Source of the DNA: Roseburia_C amylophila
Lineage (GTDB): Bacteria > Bacillota > Clostridia > Lachnospirales > Lachnospiraceae
NCBI RefSeq assembly: GCF_025567465.1
Contig: NZ_JAOQKI010000019.1
Coordinates: forward strand, 1 to 50,236
DNA length: 50,236 nt
Reading direction: 5' to 3'
Of the stretch, positions 16,688 through 25,236 are shown in pieces. The notes beneath the pieces were generated by a model. It searched no databases, was not told the origin of the DNA, and saw nothing but the letters and a program-made list of their open reading frames with translations. Position numbers and translations under genes: made by a program. The first letter of the stretch is position 1, and every line of letters starts with the position of its first letter.

Positions 16688-18244
16688 ATGCAAAAAGAAG
16701 CAGACAAGATATTTCAATCAACCTGTATTTTTGATTCTGTTTCAGAAGAGGCATATCCAGGATATGTGGCAATAAAAGGAAAACAGATTCTTGAAGTCGG
16801 ATGTGGAGATATCCCAAATGAACTGGTGGGTGAATCTACTGAAGTTGTGGACTATGGAGAGGGAACCATTTGCCCGGGATTTGGTGATACCCATACATTT
16901 TTCACAGGATATGTAGTGGATTATCTTGGTGTGGATTTATCAGAAGCAGTTAATCTGAAACAAATAGTTGAACGGTTATCAGAAAATCTGGAAATGAATC
17001 CGGAGACGGTCGTTCTATTTGGAAATCATTTACAACCGGAGCTGGCAGAAAAAATAAATAAGGGAGGTGAATTGGAACAGGTTAAAAGACCGGTTATTTT
17101 ATTTACTGCCGGACATGGGTATTGTGCTATGAACAAAGTTGCAGAAGAAGTGTTTGGGTTTACACCAGATACATGCGGAAGTTCAGAGGCAATTTATAAA
17201 ATTATGAAAATTTATCTGAATGATAGAGATTTTATTATTCCACAGTTTAAGGCATATATGTCTATGTTAAACAGCCATGGAATAACATCTGTAAAAGAAA
17301 TGGGATTTGATAATTTTTATGGATTTACAGATATATTGGCTGAATTGGAACAGAAAGCAGAATTGAGCCTTCGGATTTCCTTTATGTCACAACCAGTAGG
17401 AAAGAAAATGGATTTAGCATATGGAAAAGAAATGAAGAAGAAATATCATTCTGATTTTTTAAGGTTTTCCGGTTATAATCGGATGACAGATGGATTGATT
17501 GTCTCAGAAGAGGCAGATCTGATGGAGCCATATGAGGGAAAAGATTATTGTTGCCAAAAGAATATTGATTATGCATTATTAGAAGAAGATGTACTTACAG
17601 CAGACCGTGAAGGATTCAGATTTACATTGCATTCTGAAGGGGATGGTTCCTTCCATAAAATTCTTCAGATTTATGATAAATGTGAAAAGGAAAATGGAAG
17701 ATTAAAGAATCGACATGGAATTACTGATTTGGAATTGACGGGTGCAGTGGACGAAGAAAAAATGGCACAGCTTGGAGTCTTTGGTGAGATTTATACACAG
17801 GTTTATAAGTTGGATTCCTGTGAAAATTGGAAACAAGACTATGATGAAAAACTTGGTAGCAGGCGGAGCCGTTATATGAATTATCGTTCAATGGCAGATC
17901 ATGGTGTGATTTTAAGTGGTGCAACGGATCTCCCGATGTTAATACCGGATATACCTGAGGCAATTTATTATGGATGCGGAACCTATGCCGCAGATGGAAA
18001 AGAACCGGTTCAGCCGGAAAATGGTCTGACAATACCGGAAATGTTAAAAACCTGGACAATTGGAAGCCAGTATGCCATGGAACAGGAACATATATTAGGA
18101 ACGCTGGAAAGCGGTAAGCAGGCTGATATAGTAGTTTTTGACAGGAATCTTCTCAAAACAGATATTGAAGAAATTCGAAAGGCACATGTTTTAAGAACCA
18201 TATGTGCTGGACAGGATGTTTATAAAGAAATGGAGAATAGGTAA
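16688..18244 (+). CDS. Amidohydrolase-family protein (YtcJ-like) with altered metal motif
   Basis: This 518-residue cytoplasmic protein follows the YtcJ-like amidohydrolase pattern: an N-terminal beta segment, PGFGDTHTFF near residue 65, HSEGDGSF near residue 320, an aspartate in GVILSGATDLPM, and a C-terminal GTLESGKQADIVVFDRN that closes the composite domain. The usual metal-binding HxH is HTF, so the second histidine is replaced by phenylalanine. It is first in an operon with a transporter, a FrlB-type deglycase and a FrlD-type kinase. A plausible role is hydrolysis of an amide or acyl bond in an Amadori compound before or after deglycation. No amidohydrolase belongs to the classical E. 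coli frl set, so the substrate is unknown. AAAGGAGG precedes the start. Confidence 0.75.
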   Translation: MQKEADKIFQSTCIFDSVSEEAYPGYVAIKGKQILEVGCGDIPNELVGESTEVVDYGEGTICPGFGDTHTFFTGYVVDYLGVDLSEAVNLKQIVERLSENLEMNPETVVLFGNHLQPELAEKINKGGELEQVKRPVILFTAGHGYCAMNKVAEEVFGFTPDTCGSSEAIYKIMKIYLNDRDFIIPQFKAYMSMLNSHGITSVKEMGFDNFYGFTDILAELEQKAELSLRISFMSQPVGKKMDLAYGKEMKKKYHSDFLRFSGYNRMTDGLIVSEEADLMEPYEGKDYCCQKNIDYALLEEDVLTADREGFRFTLHSEGDGSFHKILQIYDKCEKENGRLKNRHGITDLELTGAVDEEKMAQLGVFGEIYTQVYKLDSCENWKQDYDEKLGSRRSRYMNYRSMADHGVILSGATDLPMLIPDIPEAIYYGCGTYAADGKEPVQPENGLTIPEMLKTWTIGSQYAMEQEHILGTLESGKQADIVVFDRNLLKTDIEEIRKAHVLRTICAGQDVYKEMENR

Positions 18245-18257
18245 AGGAGGTTTTGTG

Positions 18258-19502
18258 ATGAGTGACAAAACAAAAGCACATTTGAGTGCAAAAACGTTAT
18301 GGGTACTTTTTATTCTGGGACTTGTAAATGCAGTTATGTATTGTTTCCCTTATATCAGATATGTGTTTTATGATCAGCAGATTGCAGCTATGGGAATTAC
18401 AAATACCCAGTCAGGAATTTTAATGACAATTTATGCGGCAGCAAATACGATTACATTGATTCCCGGTGGAATATTAGCTGATAAGTGGTCTGTGAAAAAA
18501 TGTCTAGTAGGCTCTATTCTGGGTTCTGTAGTTATCGGAATTATTTATGCACTTACCATGAATTTTGCAGTAGCCTGCGTATTATGGGCTGGACTTGGTG
18601 TGTCTACAATTTTTGTATTCTGGGCAGCAATAACCAAAGCAGTAGGTCAGGTTGGCACAGCAGAAGAGCAGGGAATGTGTTATGGAATTTATTATGCTGC
18701 ATCAGGTATTATTTCTGCAATTTTAAATGCAGTATGTTTACAGGTAAGCCGTTTATCAGATGACCCATCTACTTCCTTTAGTATTGCAGTATGGGCAATG
18801 GTAGCATTTACAGCAGTTGCTTTAATTCTGACAATGATATTTTTTAAAGAAAAAAGTATTACACAGACAAAATCTTCTGATGAAGAATTTAAAATTAAAT
18901 ATGTCGGTGAAGCGTTAAAGAATCCGATGACCTGGCTCTTTTCACTGATGGTATTATGTGCATATGGTCTGTATACAAGTGTATCCTATTTTTCACCATA
19001 TCTGACGGATGTACTTGGTATACCGTTGGTACATTCATCTTTTATCAGTATTGTGAGAAGTAATCTTATGAACCTTTTATGTCCGATTGGTGGAATTATC
19101 GTAGATAAGATTTTTAAATCTTCTACAAAATGGTATATTACTGCATTTGGAATTACAATTGTGATTTATGGTGGAGTATTGATAATGCCATCCAGCATCA
19201 GTCCGGTACTGGCAACAATTGTTTCTTTGTTACCAAGTGCAATTGGTATGATGCTTTACGGAGTAATCTGGTCGGGATTACAGGAATGTAAATTTAAACC
19301 GATATATGCAGGAACTGTAATTGGAATTGCATCTATTATCGGATATTTGCCAGATTCTTTTTACTATATAATTTTTGGAAAGTGGATGGATAAATTTGGA
19401 AATAATGCTTATCCAATGATTTTTGGCTTCCTGATGGGAACTGCTGTACTTGGTATGGTTATAACAATTTTAATGAGAAAACTGATTAAGAAAAATAACT
19501 AA
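18258..19502 (+). CDS. MFS transporter (putative Amadori-compound permease)
   Basis: This 414-residue protein has about twelve membrane segments of the major facilitator superfamily. The loop after helix 2 reads GGILADKWSVKK, the MFS GxLaDrxGrr motif. ATG 18258 has AAAGGAGG just upstream and lies 13 bp after the amidohydrolase stop. It takes the place of the APC transporter FrlA of E. coli or the ABC transporter of Bacillus frl operons, so uptake of a fructosamine (fructoselysine-like) compound or peptide is inferred from context. Confidence 0.8.
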   Translation: MSDKTKAHLSAKTLWVLFILGLVNAVMYCFPYIRYVFYDQQIAAMGITNTQSGILMTIYAAANTITLIPGGILADKWSVKKCLVGSILGSVVIGIIYALTMNFAVACVLWAGLGVSTIFVFWAAITKAVGQVGTAEEQGMCYGIYYAASGIISAILNAVCLQVSRLSDDPSTSFSIAVWAMVAFTAVALILTMIFFKEKSITQTKSSDEEFKIKYVGEALKNPMTWLFSLMVLCAYGLYTSVSYFSPYLTDVLGIPLVHSSFISIVRSNLMNLLCPIGGIIVDKIFKSSTKWYITAFGITIVIYGGVLIMPSSISPVLATIVSLLPSAIGMMLYGVIWSGLQECKFKPIYAGTVIGIASIIGYLPDSFYYIIFGKWMDKFGNNAYPMIFGFLMGTAVLGMVITILMRKLIKKNN

Positions 19503-19520
19503 GAAAGAAGGTATTTAAAA

Positions 19521-20504
19521 ATGCATGCATCAGAATTTAACGTAGAAAAATTTGTTGATATAATTGAAAAGGAAAATGGAACAATCAGTGAAGTATATTT
19601 TGTGGCCTGTGGAGGCTCTCTGGTTGACCTTTATTCTTCATGTTACTTTATTAACCGAGAATCATCCACTATGACAGCAGAGTGGATTACCAGTAAAGAA
19701 TTTGTTTTAACCCCTCCAAAGAAACTTGGAAAACACTCCGTTGTCATTATCTGTTCACATGGTGGAAATACAAAAGAAACGGTAGAAGCAGCAGAACTTG
19801 GTGTAAAGGAAGGTGCATTTGTAATTACATATACACATACACCGGGCAGTGCCTGCGACAGTGAAAAATTCCATGCAATTGTCTATGATTGGGAGCCGGA
19901 AACATTACAGAAGGATAGACCATTAGGATTAAATTACAGTATTATAAATGAGTTGATTCACAGACAGGAGCCGGAGTATAAACTTTATGAAGGAATGAAG
20001 GATGGAATCACTAAATGCGATGCAATTATCCGTAATGCAACAAAGAAGTTTCAGAATAAGGCATGGAATTTTGCAGAACATTATTATAATGCACCATTTT
20101 TATATATTATGGCATCCGGTTCTGCATATGCACAGGCATACGGATTTGCAATCTGTTCTCTTCAGGAGATGCAGTGGATGGACTGCTGTTATCTTGATTC
20201 CGCAGAATATTTCCATGGACCATTTGAGGTAACAGATAAAGACCATATTTATATCCTCTTAAAATCGGTAGGAAAAACAAGAATGATTGATGAAAGAGCA
20301 GAAGTATTTTTAAATAAATATGCGGAAAAATATGAGATTATTGATGCAGCAGATTGTGGAATGGATGCAATAGATGATTCCTGCGTAGATTATTTTAATG
20401 CTCCATTGTTCTATGAAATGAGCGTGTTATACCGTACTGCAATTCAGAATAAGAGCGGACACCCATTGGATATGCGCCGGTATATGGGAGTTGTAGAGTA
20501 CTAG
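19521..20504 (+). CDS. frlB: SIS-domain fructosamine-6-phosphate deglycase (FrlB-like)
   Basis: This 327-residue protein has two SIS domains like glucosamine-6-phosphate synthase but without an amidotransferase part. YFVACGGSL, SHGGNTKET, LDSAEYFHGPFE and the terminal HPLDMRRYMGVVEY correspond to FrlB of E. coli, whose C-terminus has the same DxRRYxGxVEY layout. Such enzymes split fructoselysine 6-phosphate (or related fructose-amino-acid phosphates) into glucose 6-phosphate and the free amine. The likely catalytic glutamate is in SAEYFHGP. It sits directly before the kinase that would make its substrate. The amine released (lysine, asparagine or another) cannot be read from sequence. Confidence 0.82.
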   Translation: MHASEFNVEKFVDIIEKENGTISEVYFVACGGSLVDLYSSCYFINRESSTMTAEWITSKEFVLTPPKKLGKHSVVIICSHGGNTKETVEAAELGVKEGAFVITYTHTPGSACDSEKFHAIVYDWEPETLQKDRPLGLNYSIINELIHRQEPEYKLYEGMKDGITKCDAIIRNATKKFQNKAWNFAEHYYNAPFLYIMASGSAYAQAYGFAICSLQEMQWMDCCYLDSAEYFHGPFEVTDKDHIYILLKSVGKTRMIDERAEVFLNKYAEKYEIIDAADCGMDAIDDSCVDYFNAPLFYEMSVLYRTAIQNKSGHPLDMRRYMGVVEY

Positions 20505-20521
20505 ACGAAAGGAGAAACAGT

Positions 20522-21397
20522 ATGAAATATGACGTAAGTGTGGTAGGCTTTGGGGATAACGTGGTAGATATTTATACTCACGAGAATGTACAGTATCCAG
20601 GTGGAAATTGTGTAAATCTTGCTGTGTATGCCAAAATGTTTGGTGCAAAAAGGTGTGCCTATATGGGCTATTTTGGTACTGATAAAAATGCAGATCATGT
20701 TATTTCTGCGTTGAGGGAAGAACAGATTGAACTGGTAAAGTGTAAGAAAATTGAGGGAGAAAATGGTTATTCCAGATGTACCTTAGAAGATGGTGACCGT
20801 GTATTCTTAGATTATAATGAAGGTGGAGTCCGGAGCAGACATATTTATGATCTGGATGAATTTGACTTGGAATATCTTGCAGAATTTGATCTGGTACACA
20901 GTGGAAATTACTGTTATATGGAGTCACAGCTTCCAAAGATTAAAGCAGCAGGACTTCCGTTATCCTTTGACTTTTCTGATGACTCTGAACCGGAATATTA
21001 TGAAAAAATAGCTCCATTGGTAACATATGCATTCTGCTCCTTTGATGGAACAGATGATGAAGTAAAGGAGCATCTTCAGAAGGTAGCATCTTATGGACCG
21101 AAAATTGTATGTGCATCAAGAGGGGCAAAAGGCTGTATGCTCTATGCTAATCATGAGTTCTTTGAACAGTCAGCTTACCCGATTGAAAAGGCAATAGATA
21201 CAATGGGTGCAGGAGACTCTCTTATTACAACTTTTATGGTAGGTTATCTCGACCGCAAGAAAAAGGGTATGCATGATGATGTGGCAATCAAAGAGAGCAT
21301 AAAAGAGGCTGCAAAGTTTGCTGCAAAAGTATGTCAGATGGAAGGTGCATTTGGACATGGAAAAGAAGTTCAGATAGATGCCCTGAAAACGAAATAA
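20522..21397 (+). CDS. frlD: PfkB-family fructosamine kinase (FrlD-like)
   Basis: This 291-residue ribokinase-fold enzyme closely follows the pattern of FrlD: GFGDNVVDIYTHENV, YPGGNCVNLAVYAKMFGA, RVFLDYNEGGV, LSFDFSDD, and the PfkB catalytic motif DTMGAGDSLITTF with the base aspartate. It would phosphorylate the 6-position of an imported fructosamine for the deglycase encoded 17 bp upstream. AAAGGAG precedes ATG 20522. It ends the operon; no strong terminator follows, and a sporulation-type promoter starts 3 bp after the stop codon. Confidence 0.85.
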   Translation: MKYDVSVVGFGDNVVDIYTHENVQYPGGNCVNLAVYAKMFGAKRCAYMGYFGTDKNADHVISALREEQIELVKCKKIEGENGYSRCTLEDGDRVFLDYNEGGVRSRHIYDLDEFDLEYLAEFDLVHSGNYCYMESQLPKIKAAGLPLSFDFSDDSEPEYYEKIAPLVTYAFCSFDGTDDEVKEHLQKVASYGPKIVCASRGAKGCMLYANHEFFEQSAYPIEKAIDTMGAGDSLITTFMVGYLDRKKKGMHDDVAIKESIKEAAKFAAKVCQMEGAFGHGKEVQIDALKTK

Positions 21398-21399
21398 AA

Positions 21400-21428
21400 G
21401 AATAAAAAACGAATCGTAACACATACTA
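21400..21428 (+). promoter_or_regulatory. Sigma-G-like promoter of the spoVAA-spoVAB operon
   Basis: GAATA (21400-21404) and CATACTA (21422-21428) are 17 bp apart. This fits the forespore sigma-G consensus GHATR / CATWHTA known from Bacillus. It lies 34 bp before the first gene of the operon, as expected because spoVA is sigma-G dependent. Confidence 0.65.
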
Positions 21429-21461
21429 TTCCGGAAAATACAGGAAATGAGGCGGAATAGT

Positions 21462-21617
21462 ATGAAGCATAAGACGTATCGTATCTGCCTCCTTTCACTG
21501 GTGATAATCGCCGTGATAGGAGGCATTCTTTATTATACCAATGAAAATGGAAATAAAAGTACGAAGGGCGAAGGAACATTTGTAACAAAATTCGTAGAAA
21601 GGATGCCATTTTCATGA
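21462..21617 (+). CDS. Small membrane protein coupled to spoVAA (51 aa)
   Basis: This short gene encodes 51 residues: a basic start (MKHKTYR), one hydrophobic segment (about residues 8-25, ICLLSLVIIAVIGGILYY) and a polar tail ending VERMPFS. Its TGA overlaps the ATG of spoVAA in an ATGA arrangement, which implies translational coupling. GAGGCGG lies upstream as a modest ribosome site, and a sigma-G-like promoter lies just before. I do not recognise a family. The position suggests a forespore membrane protein that accompanies the SpoVA channel. Confidence 0.6.
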   Translation: MKHKTYRICLLSLVIIAVIGGILYYTNENGNKSTKGEGTFVTKFVERMPFS

Positions 21618-22258
21618 GTAGTCAGCAGACAAGTCTTTATATTAAAATCGAAAAGAATTCCATGGTCAAAGACCGCCATGTCAAGTTATCGGATGTTGCC
21701 AGGATGACAGGAACGGATGAAGCAATGATACGCCAGTTGAAGCAGATGAAAATCTATTCCTTTCCACAGAAAACAAAGAAAACAGAATATGTTCAGGTGA
21801 TGACTTCCCTAAAAATTTTTGAAATGATACAGGCACAGTATCCCAATGTGGACATTACCAATGAAGGAGAAGCGGATTTTGTGATTGAATATGAACCGGC
21901 ATTGCAGCCTTCCCAAACAGCAGAGTATGCAAAAACAGCTGTTTTATGTGTGCTGGTTTTCTTTGGAGCGGCGTTTACCATCATGGCATTTAATAATGAC
22001 ATTTCTGTGACGGAACTGTTCCAGAAGCTTTATTATCAGGTGATGGGGAAAGAATCCACCGGCATTACGGAGCTGGAAATCTGCTATAGCATTGGTCTGC
22101 CTGTGGGAGTTATCATTTTCTTTAACCATTTTGGAAACAGCAAGATAACAAACGACCCGACACCAATCCAGGTGGAGATGCGTAAGTACGAAAAAGATGT
22201 AGATGATACTTACATTGCCAACTGCGGACGGGGAGGCAAGACGATTGATGTGGATTAG
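21614..22258 (+). CDS. spoVAA: Stage V sporulation protein AA
   Basis: This 214-residue protein has a soluble N-terminal domain (about 1-100), then two hydrophobic helices (about residues 102-124 and 150-172). The motif SIGLPVGVIIFFNHFG, followed by DPTPIQVEMRKYEKDVDDTY, matches SpoVAA (SIGLxxGMIVFFNH, PSPLEVEM). SpoVA proteins sit in the inner spore membrane and move calcium-dipicolinate into the forespore and out at germination. AAAGGA precedes the ATG. Confidence 0.88.
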   Translation: MSSQQTSLYIKIEKNSMVKDRHVKLSDVARMTGTDEAMIRQLKQMKIYSFPQKTKKTEYVQVMTSLKIFEMIQAQYPNVDITNEGEADFVIEYEPALQPSQTAEYAKTAVLCVLVFFGAAFTIMAFNNDISVTELFQKLYYQVMGKESTGITELEICYSIGLPVGVIIFFNHFGNSKITNDPTPIQVEMRKYEKDVDDTYIANCGRGGKTIDVD

Positions 22259-22676
22259 ACATGTTTTCCTGGGACTGGCAGGACTGACCGCCGGCGCTGC
22301 GGTGGCTGGAGGAACCTTTGCATTTCTGATTATGTTAAATATCATTCCCCGGATGATTGGAAAGACGAAGACTGCCGCCCGGATTTGTCTTTACGAGAAT
22401 ATGATTGTATTAGGTGGAATCGGAGGAAACCTCTTATCAGTTTTCCTTATGATGCGGATTCCGCTGGGACATATTTTCCTTGGAGTATATGGAATCTGTG
22501 CAGGATTATTCGTAGGCTGTGTGGCAGTAGCGTTGGCGGAAATTTTAAAGACCTTCCCGGTTATCTTCCGCAGAACGAAAGTAAAAGTGGGATTGTGGGT
22601 GATTCTCTGGTTTATGGCATTGGGAAAGACAGCAGGCTCACTTTTCTATTTTATAAGACGGTTATCAGATTCTTGA
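22248..22676 (+). CDS. spoVAB: Stage V sporulation protein AB
   Basis: This 142-residue membrane protein has four hydrophobic segments, and its length equals the usual SpoVAB. GLAGLTAGAAVAGGTFAFL and the ending GLWVILWFMALGKTAGS are typical. ATG 22248 overlaps the end of spoVAA by 11 bp in another frame; GGGAGG at 22231-22236 is the ribosome site. The next genes are not spoVA genes, so AA-AB form a unit separated by 6 kb from spoVAC. Confidence 0.85.
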   Translation: MWIRHVFLGLAGLTAGAAVAGGTFAFLIMLNIIPRMIGKTKTAARICLYENMIVLGGIGGNLLSVFLMMRIPLGHIFLGVYGICAGLFVGCVAVALAEILKTFPVIFRRTKVKVGLWVILWFMALGKTAGSLFYFIRRLSDS

Positions 22677-22816
22677 AGTAAAAACACTGTAAAGGGTAAA
22701 ATAGTGAGAAAAGATAATTGATAGGAATTGGTAGAACAATATGCAGTTCGGGTTGATGTTTTTCGTGAAATGTTATAAAATGAAAATATAAAAATCCGTA
22801 AGGAAGAAGTGAAAAA

Positions 22817-23134
22817 ATGATACAGTCAATTGCACGTCAGAGTGTTGTAATCAAATGTAATCTGCAGGCATCTATTATGATGGGAAACTATGAATTCTAT
22901 TATGCGGCGGGTCTTGCATACAAACTGACCGGAAATATGGCAACAGGGATTTTACAACCACAGCAGTTAATTGAAGAGGTCAACCGGATGCTGGCAGACT
23001 ATATGACAGATGATGTGCGGGAGCAGCATCTGATTCGGATGTTAAAAGATTACGAACCGGATGATAAACTAGATGAACAAATGCGTGAATTATTTCAGGA
23101 GGGACAGACAGAACAGCGTTTGTGGCAGGAATAG
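22817..23134 (+). CDS. Hypothetical protein (105 aa)
   Basis: A small soluble protein of 105 residues, with an AAGGAAG site before ATG 22817. The second half is acidic and helical (QQLIEEVNRMLADYMTDDV). I do not recognise a family. It ends 11 bp before the LacI-sensor/GGDEF gene, whose ribosome site overlaps its stop codon, so the two are cotranscribed. It may be a small partner of that signalling protein, but this rests on position only. Confidence 0.6.
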   Translation: MIQSIARQSVVIKCNLQASIMMGNYEFYYAAGLAYKLTGNMATGILQPQQLIEEVNRMLADYMTDDVREQHLIRMLKDYEPDDKLDEQMRELFQEGQTEQRLWQE

Positions 23135-23145
23135 GAAGCGATGAT

Positions 23146-25104
23146 ATGGGGAAGAAATTTACAATTGGGGTATTGATTGGAAATGTGCATACAGCACATC
23201 CGAAGGACCTGATGAGAGGGATTCGGGCAGCAGCAAGCGGGATGGATGTTAATGTGATTTATTTTCTGGGAACGCAGAGTGTGCGTTTCAACCAGAAGTT
23301 TGCACTGGAGGATTTTGATTATCAGTATAATACCGTCTATGATTATGCAAAATTAGCGAAAGTAGATGTATTGATTATAGCATATGGCTCTCTTTGCATT
23401 TTTCAGAAAAATGAAGATAAACAGGCATTTCTGGATAAATTTGCAGGAATACCATATGTACTGTTAGAAGATGCGACGGATGATCCACGGGGTATCTATG
23501 TCATGGTGGATAACTTTGGTGGTATGCAAAAATGTGTGGAGCATCTTATTATAGAACATCATTTAAAGCATCTGGTTTATCTTGGGGGACCGGAAGACAA
23601 TCAGGATGCCATAGAGCGAAAAGCAGCATTTTTAAATGTTATGGCAGAACATCATCTGCCCGTGACACCGGAAATGATGGCGGTGGGAGATTATTCGGAA
23701 TTCGTGGATAATCTTGTAGAACAGCTGCTAAAGGACAATCCGGATGCCGAAGCAATTATATCAGCTAATGATGAAATGACAGTGGCGTGTTATCGTGTAT
23801 GCAAAGCCCATGGACTCCGGATAGGAAAAGACATTTTGATTACCGGTTTTGATGATGTGGAGAGGGCACGTTATAGTAATCCACCACTGACGACTGCCTC
23901 CCAGGATGCTTATAAAATGGGGCAGATAGCGGTAGAAAAGGCAGTAGATATCTGTGCAGGCAGACCAGTGGAATCTGTCCGGTTGGATGCAGAACTTATA
24001 ATCCGGGAATCCTGTGGCTGCAAAGTAACACGAAGAGCGAAAGAAAAGGCAGATGAGAAAACAGAACTGCTTCATATTATTGATGAATTAAGGCTTTTTC
24101 AGCATAAATCGTGGCTTGGACCATTTCTGATCCGGGACCTGATGCAGGAAGCAGAGAATGAGAAATCTTTCTACCGGAAAAGTGGAGAAGTATTTTATCA
24201 TCTGGGTATACGCAGTTCCATGCTTTATCTGTTGGAGCAGCCGGTTACCTATGAAAATGGACAGAAATGGAAGATGCCCCAAAGGATGTATTTAACTATG
24301 CACCAATACAGGGAAAATATTCAGGTATTTGAGAAACAGGAACGTCCATATATAGATGGAAGCTTTGGTGTACTGGATTGTTGCAGCTCCGGTGAAGATC
24401 ATTTTTCTTATATCAGCTTTCTATTAATTGATGGAAAGCGGCAGTACGGACTATTGATGCTTGAGATTGAACCGGAAGAGATTTCTTTTTATTATATACT
24501 GGCATTGCAGCTTGGAACATCTCTCCGCTTTCTGGAAGCAAATATTAAACAGAAAAAATATCGTGACCGGCTGCGGGAAAAGAATGAAGTATTAAATTTT
24601 ATTGCAATTTACGATGAACTGACCGGAATCTATAACCGTAGGGGACTGATGGAGAGTCTGGTCCGGTTTAATCAGGATAATTTAGGAAAAAAAGCTTGTC
24701 TTATGATAGCGGACCTTGACCATTTAAAGGAAATCAATGATAATTTTGGCCATGCGGAAGGAGACTGCGCAATCCGGACAGCAGCAGGAATTGTAAAAGA
24801 AGTCTTTGGACAGTATGGAGATGTGGGAAGATTCGGAGGGGACGAATTTGCAGGCATTGTAAGATATAGCGAGATGGAAGAGAAGGAACAGCTCATTTAC
24901 AATATTCACCAGAAATGTGAACAGTACAATGAACATTCCATGAAACCGTATTATGTTGGAATTTCAGTTGGAGTAGTAGAATTTGTCTGTGAAAAGAAGA
25001 TTGATTTTATTGAGATGTTTAAGCATGCTGATGAATATCTGTATGAGGAAAAAAAGAAACGGCGCAAGACAGTCTGCCGTAATGTAAATTTCGAGAATTC
25101 GTAA
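23146..25104 (+). CDS. LacI-type sensor fused to a GGDEF diguanylate cyclase
   Basis: This 652-residue protein begins directly with a periplasmic-binding-protein/LacI sensor fold (GKKFTIGVLIGNVHTAHPKD to SVRLDAELIIRESCGC, about residues 1-300) without a helix-turn-helix. A middle region of about 190 residues and a C-terminal GGDEF domain follow (DELTGIYNRRG, RFGGDEFAGIV with GGDEF near residues 564-568). The catalytic motif is intact, so c-di-GMP synthesis is expected. No RxxD inhibitory site lies five residues before it. No signal peptide or membrane helix is visible, so the sensor is cytoplasmic and probably reads an intracellular sugar-like ligand. Start ATG 23146 has AGGAAG upstream. Confidence 0.85.
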   Translation: MGKKFTIGVLIGNVHTAHPKDLMRGIRAAASGMDVNVIYFLGTQSVRFNQKFALEDFDYQYNTVYDYAKLAKVDVLIIAYGSLCIFQKNEDKQAFLDKFAGIPYVLLEDATDDPRGIYVMVDNFGGMQKCVEHLIIEHHLKHLVYLGGPEDNQDAIERKAAFLNVMAEHHLPVTPEMMAVGDYSEFVDNLVEQLLKDNPDAEAIISANDEMTVACYRVCKAHGLRIGKDILITGFDDVERARYSNPPLTTASQDAYKMGQIAVEKAVDICAGRPVESVRLDAELIIRESCGCKVTRRAKEKADEKTELLHIIDELRLFQHKSWLGPFLIRDLMQEAENEKSFYRKSGEVFYHLGIRSSMLYLLEQPVTYENGQKWKMPQRMYLTMHQYRENIQVFEKQERPYIDGSFGVLDCCSSGEDHFSYISFLLIDGKRQYGLLMLEIEPEEISFYYILALQLGTSLRFLEANIKQKKYRDRLREKNEVLNFIAIYDELTGIYNRRGLMESLVRFNQDNLGKKACLMIADLDHLKEINDNFGHAEGDCAIRTAAGIVKEVFGQYGDVGRFGGDEFAGIVRYSEMEEKEQLIYNIHQKCEQYNEHSMKPYYVGISVGVVEFVCEKKIDFIEMFKHADEYLYEEKKKRRKTVCRNVNFENS

Positions 25105-25114
25105 TAAGCCGGTG

Positions 25115-25143
25115 TTGAAAAACAAACGAAAATATGCTAGAAT
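25115..25143 (+). promoter_or_regulatory. Promoter of the chemoreceptor gene
   Basis: TTGAAA (25115-25120) and TAGAAT (25138-25143) have a 17-bp spacer. I saw no sigma-D (flagellar) type promoter. Confidence 0.5.
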
Positions 25144-25156
25144 AAAACAAATCATA

Positions 25157-25170
25157 TGGTAACGTTTCCA
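25157..25170. promoter_or_regulatory. cre-like operator downstream of the chemoreceptor promoter
   Basis: TGGTAACGTTTCCA fits the catabolite-responsive-element pattern (TGNNANCGNNNNCA) and is nearly palindromic about the central CG. It lies 14 bp after the -10 and would act as a roadblock for CcpA or another LacI-family regulator. Confidence 0.5.
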
Positions 25171-25236
25171 TGCAAATGAAGACAGAAACAGCGGGGAGAA
25201 AGATATGCTTACAATTGGGAAAACGGGGTAATACGG

